A DNA stretch of 26,058 nucleotides from Enterobacterales bacterium (GTDB lineage Bacteria; Pseudomonadota; Gammaproteobacteria; Enterobacterales; Succinivibrionaceae): the NCBI GenBank assembly GCA_900768635.1, contig CAAGDP010000117.1, forward strand, positions 1 to 26,058, given 5' to 3'. Of the stretch, positions 15,759 through 22,431 are shown one piece after another; position 1 is the first letter of the stretch, and every line of letters begins with the position of its first letter. Under the pieces are notes generated by a model. That model was not told where the DNA came from. It saw nothing but the letters and a program-made list of their open reading frames with translations, and did no database searches. The position numbers and the translations under genes were made by a program.

Positions 15759-16187
15759 ATGGCTGCATTTACCCAACTTATAAAATCCGGAACGCCTCAT
15801 CTTCGCGTTTCGCTGAATCTGGACACCCGCCGGCAGAGTCGCATTATTGCCACCGCCGAAAACGGAGAACAAATTGTAATTGCCATTAACCGGGGACTAC
15901 TGTTGCATAACGGAGATTTACTTCTGAGTTCTGACGGCAGAATTCTGGAAATTGAAGCTGCTCCGGAAAAGGTTTCTACCGTTACCGCAAAGGATTCCCT
16001 GGAACTAACCAGATTAGCTTATCATTTGGGAAATCGGCATGTTCCTCTGGAAATCACAGAGCAGTATTTGCGGTATCAACAGGATCATGTTTTAGACGAA
16101 ATGGTTCTGGGATTGGGTGGCCAGGTTAAAAGTGAAATTGCCAGCTTCAATCCTGAGGAAGGTGCTTACAGCCACAGTCATGCCTAG
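15759..16187 (+). CDS. ureE: Urease accessory protein UreE (nickel chaperone)
   Basis: Homodimeric metallochaperone that delivers nickel to the UreG-UreD-UreF complex. The 142-aa protein shows the N-terminal peptide-binding-like domain and a C-terminal metal-binding domain with LAYHLGNRHVPLEI near residue 88, which contains the conserved His at the dimer interface. The tail ends SHSHA, a short two-His version of the His-rich tail found in Klebsiella UreE. GGAG precedes the ATG. An 80-bp gap without a hairpin separates it from ureF. Confidence 0.94.
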   Translation: MAAFTQLIKSGTPHLRVSLNLDTRRQSRIIATAENGEQIVIAINRGLLLHNGDLLLSSDGRILEIEAAPEKVSTVTAKDSLELTRLAYHLGNRHVPLEITEQYLRYQQDHVLDEMVLGLGGQVKSEIASFNPEEGAYSHSHA

Positions 16188-16267
16188 CTCTCTGTTCCAG
16201 GGCAGATAAACAATCAGGATAATTATCAGACAATAACAAAGTTCAGGTTGAAATTAGCAGAGATAAG

Positions 16268-16927
16268 ATGTTAAGTGATATTCTCAAGGTAGTAAGTGCT
16301 AATTTACCTATTGGTAGTTTTGCTTATTCTCAGGGTATTGAAAAAGCAGTGGATGCCCAGATCATCAACTCCGCAGAGGATTGTTATGACTGGCTTCACT
16401 GCGTAATGCAACATCAGTTGGGCCGGCAGGATCTTATTTTATTAAATCAGTCATATGAGGCTGTTGCCCAGGGTGATTTTCAGCGACTCTCCCGGCTGTC
16501 AGATCTTACTTTGGCATTGCGTAATACCAGAGAAGCATATGATGAAGAACAGAATAAAGGCCGGGCTTTTCTGAAGATCTTTCCTACAATTGCCGGTCAA
16601 AATCATCCATACCTGGAATATTGTCACAACTGTTATCTGACCGTCTACGCAGTATTTGCCCATTGTATGAAGATCAGTGCCAGCGAAATGATGGAAAGCT
16701 ATGCTTTTGCTTTTATGGAAGGATTGGTTATGGCAAGTATTAAATGCGTCCCATTGGGACAGTTGCAAGCCTGGCAAATCATCAGCAGATTATGTGGTGA
16801 AAATCTTCAGCACATTATTCAGAAAGCCAGACAGTTGCATACTGAAGATATTGCCAGCGGTTTATGCACTCTCAGTATTATGAGTGCACAACATGAAGAT
16901 ATGTATTCCCGAATATTCAGATCTTAG
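16268..16927 (+). CDS. ureF: Urease accessory protein UreF
   Basis: All-helical protein that bridges UreD and UreG in the urease activation complex and is thought to gate GTP hydrolysis by UreG. The 219 aa include the family opening LPIGSFAYSQGIEKAV (residues 14-29). The ribosome-binding site is weak (AGAGAT). A long run of helices follows, as expected. It is 80 bp after ureE and 8 bp before ureG. Confidence 0.93.
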   Translation: MLSDILKVVSANLPIGSFAYSQGIEKAVDAQIINSAEDCYDWLHCVMQHQLGRQDLILLNQSYEAVAQGDFQRLSRLSDLTLALRNTREAYDEEQNKGRAFLKIFPTIAGQNHPYLEYCHNCYLTVYAVFAHCMKISASEMMESYAFAFMEGLVMASIKCVPLGQLQAWQIISRLCGENLQHIIQKARQLHTEDIASGLCTLSIMSAQHEDMYSRIFRS

Positions 16928-16935
16928 GAGTTATT

Positions 16936-17547
16936 ATGTCCACAAATCCTTTACGAGTTGGAGTTGGTGGTCCCGTAGGTTCCGGCAAAACAGCTCTTAT
17001 TGAATTATTATGTAAGGCGATGCGCAGCAAATGGGATATCTGTGTCGTAACTAACGACATTTATACCAAGGAGGATCAGCGTATTTTAACAGAAGCAGGA
17101 GCTCTGGACGCCGAACGGATTATGGGGGTTGAAACCGGCGGTTGTCCTCATACAGCCATTCGTGAAGATGCATCCATGAATCTGGCAGCCATTGATGAAA
17201 TGTGCACCAGATTCCCGGACATGGATCTTATTTTTATAGAAAGCGGCGGTGACAACCTGAGCGCCACATTCAGTCCGGAACTGGCAGACATTACCATCTA
17301 TGTAATTGATGTGGCAGAAGGAGAAAAAATCCCCCGCAAAGGAGGACCGGGTATCACCAAATCCGGATTCTTTGTAATCAACAAAACCGATCTTGCGCCC
17401 TATGTAGGGGCAAATCTGGAAGTCATGGAACGAGATACCAGACGTATGCGTCCACAGGGTAACTGGTGTTTTGCAAATCTGAAAACAGGTTCCGGATTAC
17501 CGGAGGTTATATCCTATATTGAACAATACCTCTCCATTGATTTTTAA
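16936..17547 (+). CDS. ureG: Urease accessory GTPase UreG
   Basis: SIMIBI-class GTPase whose GTP-dependent dimerisation carries nickel to apo-urease. The 203 aa contain the P-loop GGPVGSGKT at residues 11-19, the nickel-binding Cys70-Pro71-His72 motif, ESGGDNLSATFSPEL near residue 100 and the base-recognition NKTDLAP. GGAG precedes the ATG. It closes the urease operon. No strong terminator was recognised between it and the convergent rrf2-type gene. Confidence 0.97.
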   Translation: MSTNPLRVGVGGPVGSGKTALIELLCKAMRSKWDICVVTNDIYTKEDQRILTEAGALDAERIMGVETGGCPHTAIREDASMNLAAIDEMCTRFPDMDLIFIESGGDNLSATFSPELADITIYVIDVAEGEKIPRKGGPGITKSGFFVINKTDLAPYVGANLEVMERDTRRMRPQGNWCFANLKTGSGLPEVISYIEQYLSIDF

Positions 17548-17671
17548 CAGGGAAGCCGCCTTTTTATCTCTCCCTTATGCAACTTATGTGGCACACTCGT
17601 ACAAGGATTATACAGATATGGTATCTGTGATAGTTGATGTATGATGAAAATCGCCACTGTCATCAATATTT

Positions 17672-18094
17672 TCAGATGACAAAATCCAGAGGTTTTTCCT
17701 GAATCAAATCTTTTATGGTAATGCCGGAGAAATATCTTTTGGTAAGTTCATAATAGTTTGTCCACATATGTAATGTTTTGCAATTAGGACGGCGGGTACA
17801 TTCCTTTGCCCCTTTTTCCAAACAGGCAGCCGGCGCCATGGTTAATTCGGTTGCCTCCAGGATTTCCAGGATGTTATACATCTCAGGATCCCTGGTCAGA
17901 AGATATCCGCCACCCTTACCACTGGAGCTTTTTAATAATCCCTGCTTAACCAGATTTTTCACTATACTTTCCAGATATTTTTTGGAAATATTCTGGCGCA
18001 TTGCAATGGAATCCAATGTAACAGGATTTGCTGAATTCTGTTCAGCCAGATCTATCATGACCCTGACTGCATATCTTCCTTTGGTTGAGATCAT
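17672..18094 (-). CDS. Rrf2-family transcriptional regulator with IscR-like cysteines
   Basis: Winged-helix regulator, 140 aa. The N-terminus MISTKGRYAVRVMIDLA and the recognition region ISKKYLESIVKNLVKQGLLKSSSGKGGGY are typical of Rrf2/IscR proteins. Cys91, Cys99 and Cys105 occupy the positions of the cluster-ligating cysteines of IscR (92, 98, 104), so an Fe-S cluster sensor of redox, iron or NO is plausible. A short Gly/Ser linker precedes them. TGGAG is 5 nt before the ATG. It is convergent with ureG and has no iscS or suf neighbours, so its targets are unknown. A perfect dyad lies 30-61 bp upstream of the start and may be its own operator. Confidence 0.88.
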   Translation of the reverse strand: MISTKGRYAVRVMIDLAEQNSANPVTLDSIAMRQNISKKYLESIVKNLVKQGLLKSSSGKGGGYLLTRDPEMYNILEILEATELTMAPAACLEKGAKECTRRPNCKTLHMWTNYYELTKRYFSGITIKDLIQEKPLDFVI

Positions 18095-18123
18095 AATAAC
18101 TCCACTTGTTCAATATAAATAAG

Positions 18124-18155
18124 ATGTGCAAACAAGTATAAACCTGTTTGCACAT
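18124..18155. promoter_or_regulatory. Perfect 11-bp inverted repeat upstream of the Rrf2 gene
   Basis: ATGTGCAAACA (18124-18134) is repeated as its exact reverse complement at 18145-18155, with a 10-nt spacer. It begins 30 bp upstream of the Rrf2 start codon, where an autoregulatory operator would be expected. There is no T-run on the minus side, so a terminator is less likely. A second short palindrome, AATTGATCAATT, lies at 18163-18174. Confidence 0.55.
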
Positions 18156-18185
18156 ATTGCCTAATTGATCAATTGATTTACCGAG

Positions 18186-18410
18186 TTAGTATTTCTTAGG
18201 AGGAACTGACTCCTCATTGCTATAACTGTCTTTAACATTATCAAAGAATACATAGCTGTTTTTGGCAAATTCCTTGGCATTGGTTGATTTTTTCAGAATG
18301 CCGATATCAACAAGCTGCTGAGAACTTAATTCAATTGCATCATAGCCCCCTTTCACAGAAGGTATGTAATTATATGTTTTAAGTACAACTTTCCCAATTG
18401 TATAGCTCAT
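18186..18410 (-). CDS. Small hypothetical protein, start lies in the IS terminus
   Basis: A 74-aa reading frame with no family I recognise and no obvious membrane segment. The ATG (18408-18410) sits inside the proposed left terminal repeat of the IS4-type element, 8 bp after the transposase stop, and there is no good ribosome-binding site. The sequence after residue 4 lies outside the element. The likely reading is the 3' part of an older host gene fused by chance to a start codon from the IS; alternatively it is a genuine small gene coupled to the transposase. Confidence 0.35.
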   Translation of the reverse strand: MSYTIGKVVLKTYNYIPSVKGGYDAIELSSQQLVDIGILKKSTNAKEFAKNSYVFFDNVKDSYSNEESVPPKKY

Positions 18411-20020
18411 ACGTCAAGCTATTCAACATTATTTTTCTTTGGACGGCCCCTTCTCTTTTTTGGGGCTTTTTGAATGTCGAGCAACCCCAGTTTTATCAGA
18501 ATATCCTCTAAATTTTTAGAAATTTTTCGAAGTGTCCAGCCTTTGTTTGGTAAATTTACTTTCTTTGCACGTTCAAGATGTTTCATAATTTTTTTGTATG
18601 TCATGGTGTTGAACAACTCACATTCATCAAAATAGTTAATCAACTTGTACGTTAGTAGAGATGATAAAAAATCACAGAATTCCGAACCAAGCACAGAGTA
18701 ATCATCATGAACTCTGGTTTCATCAAAATCGCATGCATGCTTGTAATAGCGCATAACCAATTCAATTTCCCATCTGCTGTTGTAAGAATTGAAAGCAATC
18801 TCTGGAGATAAATCCAGATCTGTTTCCAGCACTATCGTTCCAAATTCCTTTCTTTTCTCCTCATATTTTTCAGCAGAGAACTTATTGTTCTTGTTAACCC
18901 TGTGCAGATAATCTTTTTCTTCAACAGCAAACAGCGATAAATCCTTGAATGAATACAGCCATTTGTTTCCCTCTTTATCAAATTCCTTTTTGTAGAGAAT
19001 GTACTCATTGTTAGAGAGAGTACCGGAATATTCATACAGTTTTAGATCTTTAATTATCTTTGCGTCACGCTTCAAAGGATTTATGAAATGCAAATTTTTA
19101 TTATTCATGAAGTCTGACTTTGCTCCTGATGAAGGAAATCCCTTGTCGCCTACAATAATTCCCTGGGTAATATTATTTTCGGTGATGAAATCTTCGTACG
19201 CTGTCAGATCCAACATGTTACCAGGATAGCATTTGGAACAAATTGGTTCTTTTAACTCCAAATCAAAGGCATACATAACAGAAATGTCTTTAGTACCTTT
19301 TTTTAAAGCCTTGCGTGAATAATCAGAAAGAGAATTGATTCTTGATTCATTGGACTTCAAAGTACCATCGATGAGCAAATGATGATCAGCTTTCACATTC
19401 TTTACTCTGTCCTGCATGAACAGAATTATTCTACTGCAAGCTTTGCCTATATTTTTTAGAAACGTTGATACTGTGTTTTTTGACAATGCTACTTTTGGGT
19501 ATAACTCTGATACAAAAGATGTCTGATAGGCTTCCTGTAACTCGTAATCCTTCACCCCTTTGCAACATACTCTCAATAATGCGATTACGTAAATCTGAAT
19601 AGCATCATGTATTTCATAGAATCTTTTTAGATCTTCAAGAACAGGTTTAAAAACGCGGTCGGCTAATATCACATTAGCCCAATCTTTCAAATCCACAGTC
19701 TCATACTGACTAACTCTAGTACTTGCTAGAAATGTTGTATTGGAAACATTTTCCGACTCCGGTGAAAGAGGAACAAAAATTCTTGCTTCAGTATCAATAT
19801 GTCCAATAACCGGTCCGTTTTGAGGTAGCCTCCTGCCTTGAACGTACTTACAACCAACTCTTGATCTTACAGCATACCGGGCCGGTTCAGTTTTATTGGT
19901 TCGAATAACAAACGAATTTTTAGGTCTTTCTATCGACAATATATCAGCAGGAATAGCCATATAAACACCTCTTGAAAAGTATAGCTCAATTATAACATAA
20001 AAATATATATTGTGCTATAC
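18400..20020 (-). mobile_element. IS4-superfamily insertion sequence (IS1634-like)
   Basis: About 1.62 kb carrying one transposase. The ends share GTATAGC-N-CA: GTATAGCTCA at 18400-18409 on the plus strand and GTATAGCACA reading inward from 20020 on the minus strand. A third copy of GTATAGCTCA lies at 19979-19988, in the transposase promoter region, and makes an imperfect palindrome with the right end. No target-site duplication is visible, so the exact ends are provisional. Confidence 0.65.
18419..19960 (-). CDS. IS4-superfamily DDE transposase
   Basis: Cut-and-paste transposase of 513 aa, apparently intact. Catalytic residues are visible as Asp198 (LLIDGT), Asp272 (IVGDKGF) and Glu400. The IS4-type signature Y-x2-R-x3-E-x6-K is complete at Tyr393, Arg396, Glu400 and Lys407. 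The N-terminal segment with GPVIGHIDTEARIFVP resembles the start of IS1634-group proteins, and the C-terminus is a basic KKRRGRPKK tail of AT-hook type. AGAGGTG precedes the ATG by 5 nt, and a TATAAT-like -10 lies about 30 bp further upstream. Confidence 0.88.
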   Translation of the reverse strand: MAIPADILSIERPKNSFVIRTNKTEPARYAVRSRVGCKYVQGRRLPQNGPVIGHIDTEARIFVPLSPESENVSNTTFLASTRVSQYETVDLKDWANVILADRVFKPVLEDLKRFYEIHDAIQIYVIALLRVCCKGVKDYELQEAYQTSFVSELYPKVALSKNTVSTFLKNIGKACSRIILFMQDRVKNVKADHHLLIDGTLKSNESRINSLSDYSRKALKKGTKDISVMYAFDLELKEPICSKCYPGNMLDLTAYEDFITENNITQGIIVGDKGFPSSGAKSDFMNNKNLHFINPLKRDAKIIKDLKLYEYSGTLSNNEYILYKKEFDKEGNKWLYSFKDLSLFAVEEKDYLHRVNKNNKFSAEKYEEKRKEFGTIVLETDLDLSPEIAFNSYNSRWEIELVMRYYKHACDFDETRVHDDYSVLGSEFCDFLSSLLTYKLINYFDECELFNTMTYKKIMKHLERAKKVNLPNKGWTLRKISKNLEDILIKLGLLDIQKAPKKRRGRPKKNNVE

Positions 20021-20202
20021 GTTTTATCGCTAAGAGCGAAGAAAAATAGGAAAAATATGACACAAAAATAATCAAAAATGCTTTGGGGAGGTAATAGTAG
20101 AACTTATGGCAGAATAGAATTTAAATTTTTAGATACGACAAAACTTGATGTATACTGAGTTTCAAGATGATTTGATGTATAGATCAATCTATTGGGAAAG
20201 TT
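20021..20202. other. AT-rich gap between the IS4-type element and the CFI-box pseudogene
   Basis: No supportable gene. A 26-codon reading frame at about 20079-20159 (plus strand, MLWGGN start) has a coding-like look but no recognised family, and may be debris from an interrupted gene. Confidence 0.5.
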
Positions 20203-20851
20203 TTATTTAAATATACTGTTTACAACAGGATGATTTTTAAGACGTTTAACCCAGTTTGGAGAGTGCTTATAGTAGGACTTTACAAACTATTGACCTAGTT
20301 TATTTGTTAATAAATACTGCTCTCTGAAGTTACGCAGAATTTTAACTTTCGGATGTTCATAATCACCATATACAAATGTTGCTATGTAACATCCTTCTTT
20401 CTTTTTGGGAATATTTCCAGAAGTTCCTGCTGATTTATTATATAAATCACCTGAAACCGGATAAGTTAACTAATCCTCTTGATTGTGCATCTTTTAATAA
20501 CTCTGTGAGAAAACTGTCTATATTGGATTTAATATATTGATGCAATTCATTATAGGAATACCCTAATGCCGGAATAATGTCTGAAATTATTTTTTTTAAT
20601 TCCTGTGGAGAAGATTTTTCTTCAGATGATAAATAAGTTGAGATAGGTTTTACGCTATGATCAACAGACATGCCCTGCCCACTTTTTCTCATAAGAAGTA
20701 TTGATAATTTTGATGCAGAATAATCAATAATAATTTGGAAGAAATACCGCTGGTGATCTGTCATCAAAACAAAACAATAGCTATTATCAGAATCATCAAA
20801 GTCTGTATTGAAATTATATAAAATCTCAGGTTGAGTTAAATCTATGCGCAT
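20203..20851 (-). pseudogene. CFI-box-CTERM domain protein, frameshifted and amber-interrupted
   Basis: The first frame gives 134 aa from an ATG preceded by GGAG; this part has no family I recognise. It stops at 20447-20449 just after NLSGF. Shifting the frame by one base continues as SGDLYNKSAGTSGNIPKKK, then CYIATFVYGDYEHPKVKILR, then NFREQYLLTNKLGQ. This is a clear match to the C-terminal CFI-box (C-[FY]-IATA-YG-HP-V-LR-FRD) domain. An in-frame TAG at 20287-20289 follows, and the same frame resumes as FVKSYYKHSPNWVKRLKNHP and ends at TAA 20203. The family usually has Trp or similar at the TAG position, so TGG to TAG is likely. Total length is 649 nt, one more than a multiple of three, consistent with one inserted base. 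Function of the family is not established to my knowledge. Confidence 0.75.
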
Positions 20852-21325
20852 ACAATTCTCCGGAAATCAGTAATTCTATTCAGAGTATTCTTTTAAAATC
20901 CCAAATATACTGATAAAAAATTTTCATCTGTAAAATTTACAATTACAACAATATAATTCCTTTATTAGATACTATTCAAATCTATTTCAGATTCAATGAA
21001 TATTCAATTATTATGCTAACACCATCTCAAATATTCAGGTACTTTATTAAGATCCTTTTATAATAAAATTCACCTGCCATCTATAATATCGATTGTTGTT
21101 CAAGACATTCATATTGAACAAAAAGATTTTCTACCGATAATTATACTAGAAAATCCAATCTGAAATTTTACATAGCAATAAACTGATTTTTTTTTATAAT
21201 CAGATAAGAATATTCAGAAATTCACTATCTTTTACTTCCAACCTGAAATTTTCAGGATAAACTTCCTGAAAATGCATTCCATGTGCCCATGTGCTAAACT
21301 ATTACCATAATAATTATTCTCTAGG
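20852..21325. other. AT-rich non-coding region upstream of umuD
   Basis: No gene is supportable. Visible structures are an inverted repeat TTGTTCAA-N10-TTGAACAA (21096-21121), the decamer CTGAAATTTT twice (21160-21169 and 21243-21252), and a 15-bp palindrome CCTGAAATTTTCAGG (21242-21256). No CTGT-N8-ACAG LexA box was found. Confidence 0.55.
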
Positions 21326-21331
21326 GTGCAT

Positions 21332-21781
21332 ATGACCATTCAATTTTTTACCGCCTCCACTGACGATGAAAGCAAAGATCAGGAATTTTCTCCACTGTTT
21401 ACCGATGGGGTTTCAGCAGGTTTTCCATCACCGGCCAAGGATTGCCGGGATGGTCCTCTAAATCTTAACGATCTTATGGTGCTTCATCCCGATGCAACTT
21501 TTTACGCCCGGGTTGACGGGGATTCTATGATTGATGCCGGAATTTTTGACGGTGATTATCTGGTGGTTGACCGGTCTCTTGAACCGGAAGAATTTGATAT
21601 TGTAGTTGCAGCGGTCAATGGGGAGTTCTGTGTCAAAGTCCTTAACCTCCGCCACAATCCCCCTCAGTTACTGCCCCAGAATCGCAACTATGCTCCTATT
21701 ATAATAACCCCGGATCTTGATTTTCAGATGTTCGGTGTAGTAACAGGTATTGTACGGAAAATTAAACACTGGCGGATCTGA
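21332..21781 (+). CDS. umuD: UmuD-like S24 family autoprotease
   Basis: Homologue of the UmuD subunit of DNA polymerase V, which in E. coli self-cleaves on RecA filaments and then partners with UmuC for translesion synthesis. The 149-aa protein (from ATG 21332; a GTG at 21326 would overlap the AGGG ribosome-binding site) has the cleavage site Ala29-Gly30 in SAGFPSPA, where E. coli UmuD has Cys-Gly. The nucleophile is Ser65 in GDSMID and the general base is Lys102 in FCVKVL. Their spacing of 37 equals that of E. coli Ser60-Lys97. No umuC is adjacent: a terminator and then an IS200/IS605 element follow. It may be an orphan, or its partner may lie elsewhere. Confidence 0.9.
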   Translation: MTIQFFTASTDDESKDQEFSPLFTDGVSAGFPSPAKDCRDGPLNLNDLMVLHPDATFYARVDGDSMIDAGIFDGDYLVVDRSLEPEEFDIVVAAVNGEFCVKVLNLRHNPPQLLPQNRNYAPIIITPDLDFQMFGVVTGIVRKIKHWRI

Positions 21782-21846
21782 TATCATACACTCCGCATCC
21801 TTATATACACAGGCACTGCTTATATTTTCCACTTGCAAAATAATAA

Positions 21847-21878
21847 AAGGCGCAACAAGAGTTACGCCTTCCTGTTTT
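21847..21878 (+). terminator. Probable intrinsic terminator after umuD
   Basis: AAGGCG (21847-21852) pairs with CGCCTT (21865-21870). An inner AAC/GTT stem closes an AAGA loop with one mismatch between the two helices. A modest T-rich tail (TTTT at 21874-21877) follows. It lies 65 bp after the umuD stop and would make umuD monocistronic. Confidence 0.6.
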
Positions 21879-21917
21879 CTGATTTGATTTTCATAAATTT
21901 AATTAGGTTGCGGAAAA

Positions 21918-21938
21918 CCACTACCTTTAGGTGGTGGG
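21918..21938 (+). repeat. IS605 left-end hairpin
   Basis: CCACTACC (21918-21925), TTTA loop, GGTGGTGG (21930-21937). The single T-G pair makes the stem imperfect, as in other TnpA-recognised hairpins. An identical 21-nt copy in the same orientation lies at the right end. A second hairpin, GGAGG/CCTCC, follows at about 21937-21955. Confidence 0.8.
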
Positions 21939-21954
21939 AGGAGCAACCGACCTC

Positions 21955-22359
21955 CTATCCTTGAGACTCTATGTATTTTTGTATAGTCGCTGACGATACT
22001 TCTCCAATACTACAAGCAAAGTATCCGTCTGACCAAAATATCCTTTTCTTCCAATACTGCTTAGACAGAAACAAACCATACTTTTGCCATAGATAATATG
22101 TTGTTTCTTGTTTAACAACCTTAACAATATCGCATATCCTGTCAGTTGCATCGTATTCTACGAGAAAATGGATATGGTCTTTGTCAGTCTCCATAGCAAT
22201 GATTTCCCATTCTTTAGATTTACATATATTAAAAATCTTTTGTTTCACATCATCAGCAATACTATCTTTAAGTAAATGCTTGCGATATTTTGTAACTAAG
22301 ACAATGTGTGCTTTCAGATTGTATTTACGTCTGTTATGACGATTATATCTATTATCCAC
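21955..22359 (-). CDS. tnpA: IS200/IS605 Y1 transposase TnpA
   Basis: Single-strand-specific HUH transposase that excises and inserts the element as circular ssDNA. The 134-aa protein has the metal-binding motif His62-Ile63-His64 (HIHFLVE) and the nucleophile Tyr129 in IQKYIESQ, so it appears active. The N-terminus with KAHIVLVTKYRK is typical. It is divergent from tnpB, and its start lies 72 bp from that of tnpB. Confidence 0.93.
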   Translation of the reverse strand: MDNRYNRHNRRKYNLKAHIVLVTKYRKHLLKDSIADDVKQKIFNICKSKEWEIIAMETDKDHIHFLVEYDATDRICDIVKVVKQETTYYLWQKYGLFLSKQYWKKRIFWSDGYFACSIGEVSSATIQKYIESQG

Positions 22360-22378
22360 AAATTACTCTTTTTAATGT

Positions 22379-22407
22379 TTGACATTCACTAATAGATATT
22401 GTATAAT
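22379..22407 (+). promoter_or_regulatory. Perfect-consensus sigma-70 promoter of tnpB
   Basis: TTGACA (22379-22384) and TATAAT (22402-22407) are both perfect and separated by exactly 17 bp. The predicted start is near 22414, about 18 nt before the tnpB ATG at 22432. Such a strong promoter is notable for a transposon accessory gene. Confidence 0.9.
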
Positions 22408-22431
22408 ATGCTTAGTGAAAGGAGTACGCAT

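Noticed and set aside
17612..17628. ACAGATA-TGG-TATCTGT hairpin between ureG and the Rrf2 gene as a terminator
   Set aside because: No T-run follows on either strand; it may be a chance dyad or an unknown site.
18388..18399. A 12-nt inverted match (ACTTTCCCAAT core) between the left IS4 flank and 20190-20202
   Set aside because: Too short and at unequal distances from the IS ends; not a target-site duplication.
20456..20470. A 15-nt sequence (TAACTTATCCGGTTT) shared with 23806-23820
   Set aside because: One such 15-nt match is expected by chance in a window of this size, and the similarity does not extend further.
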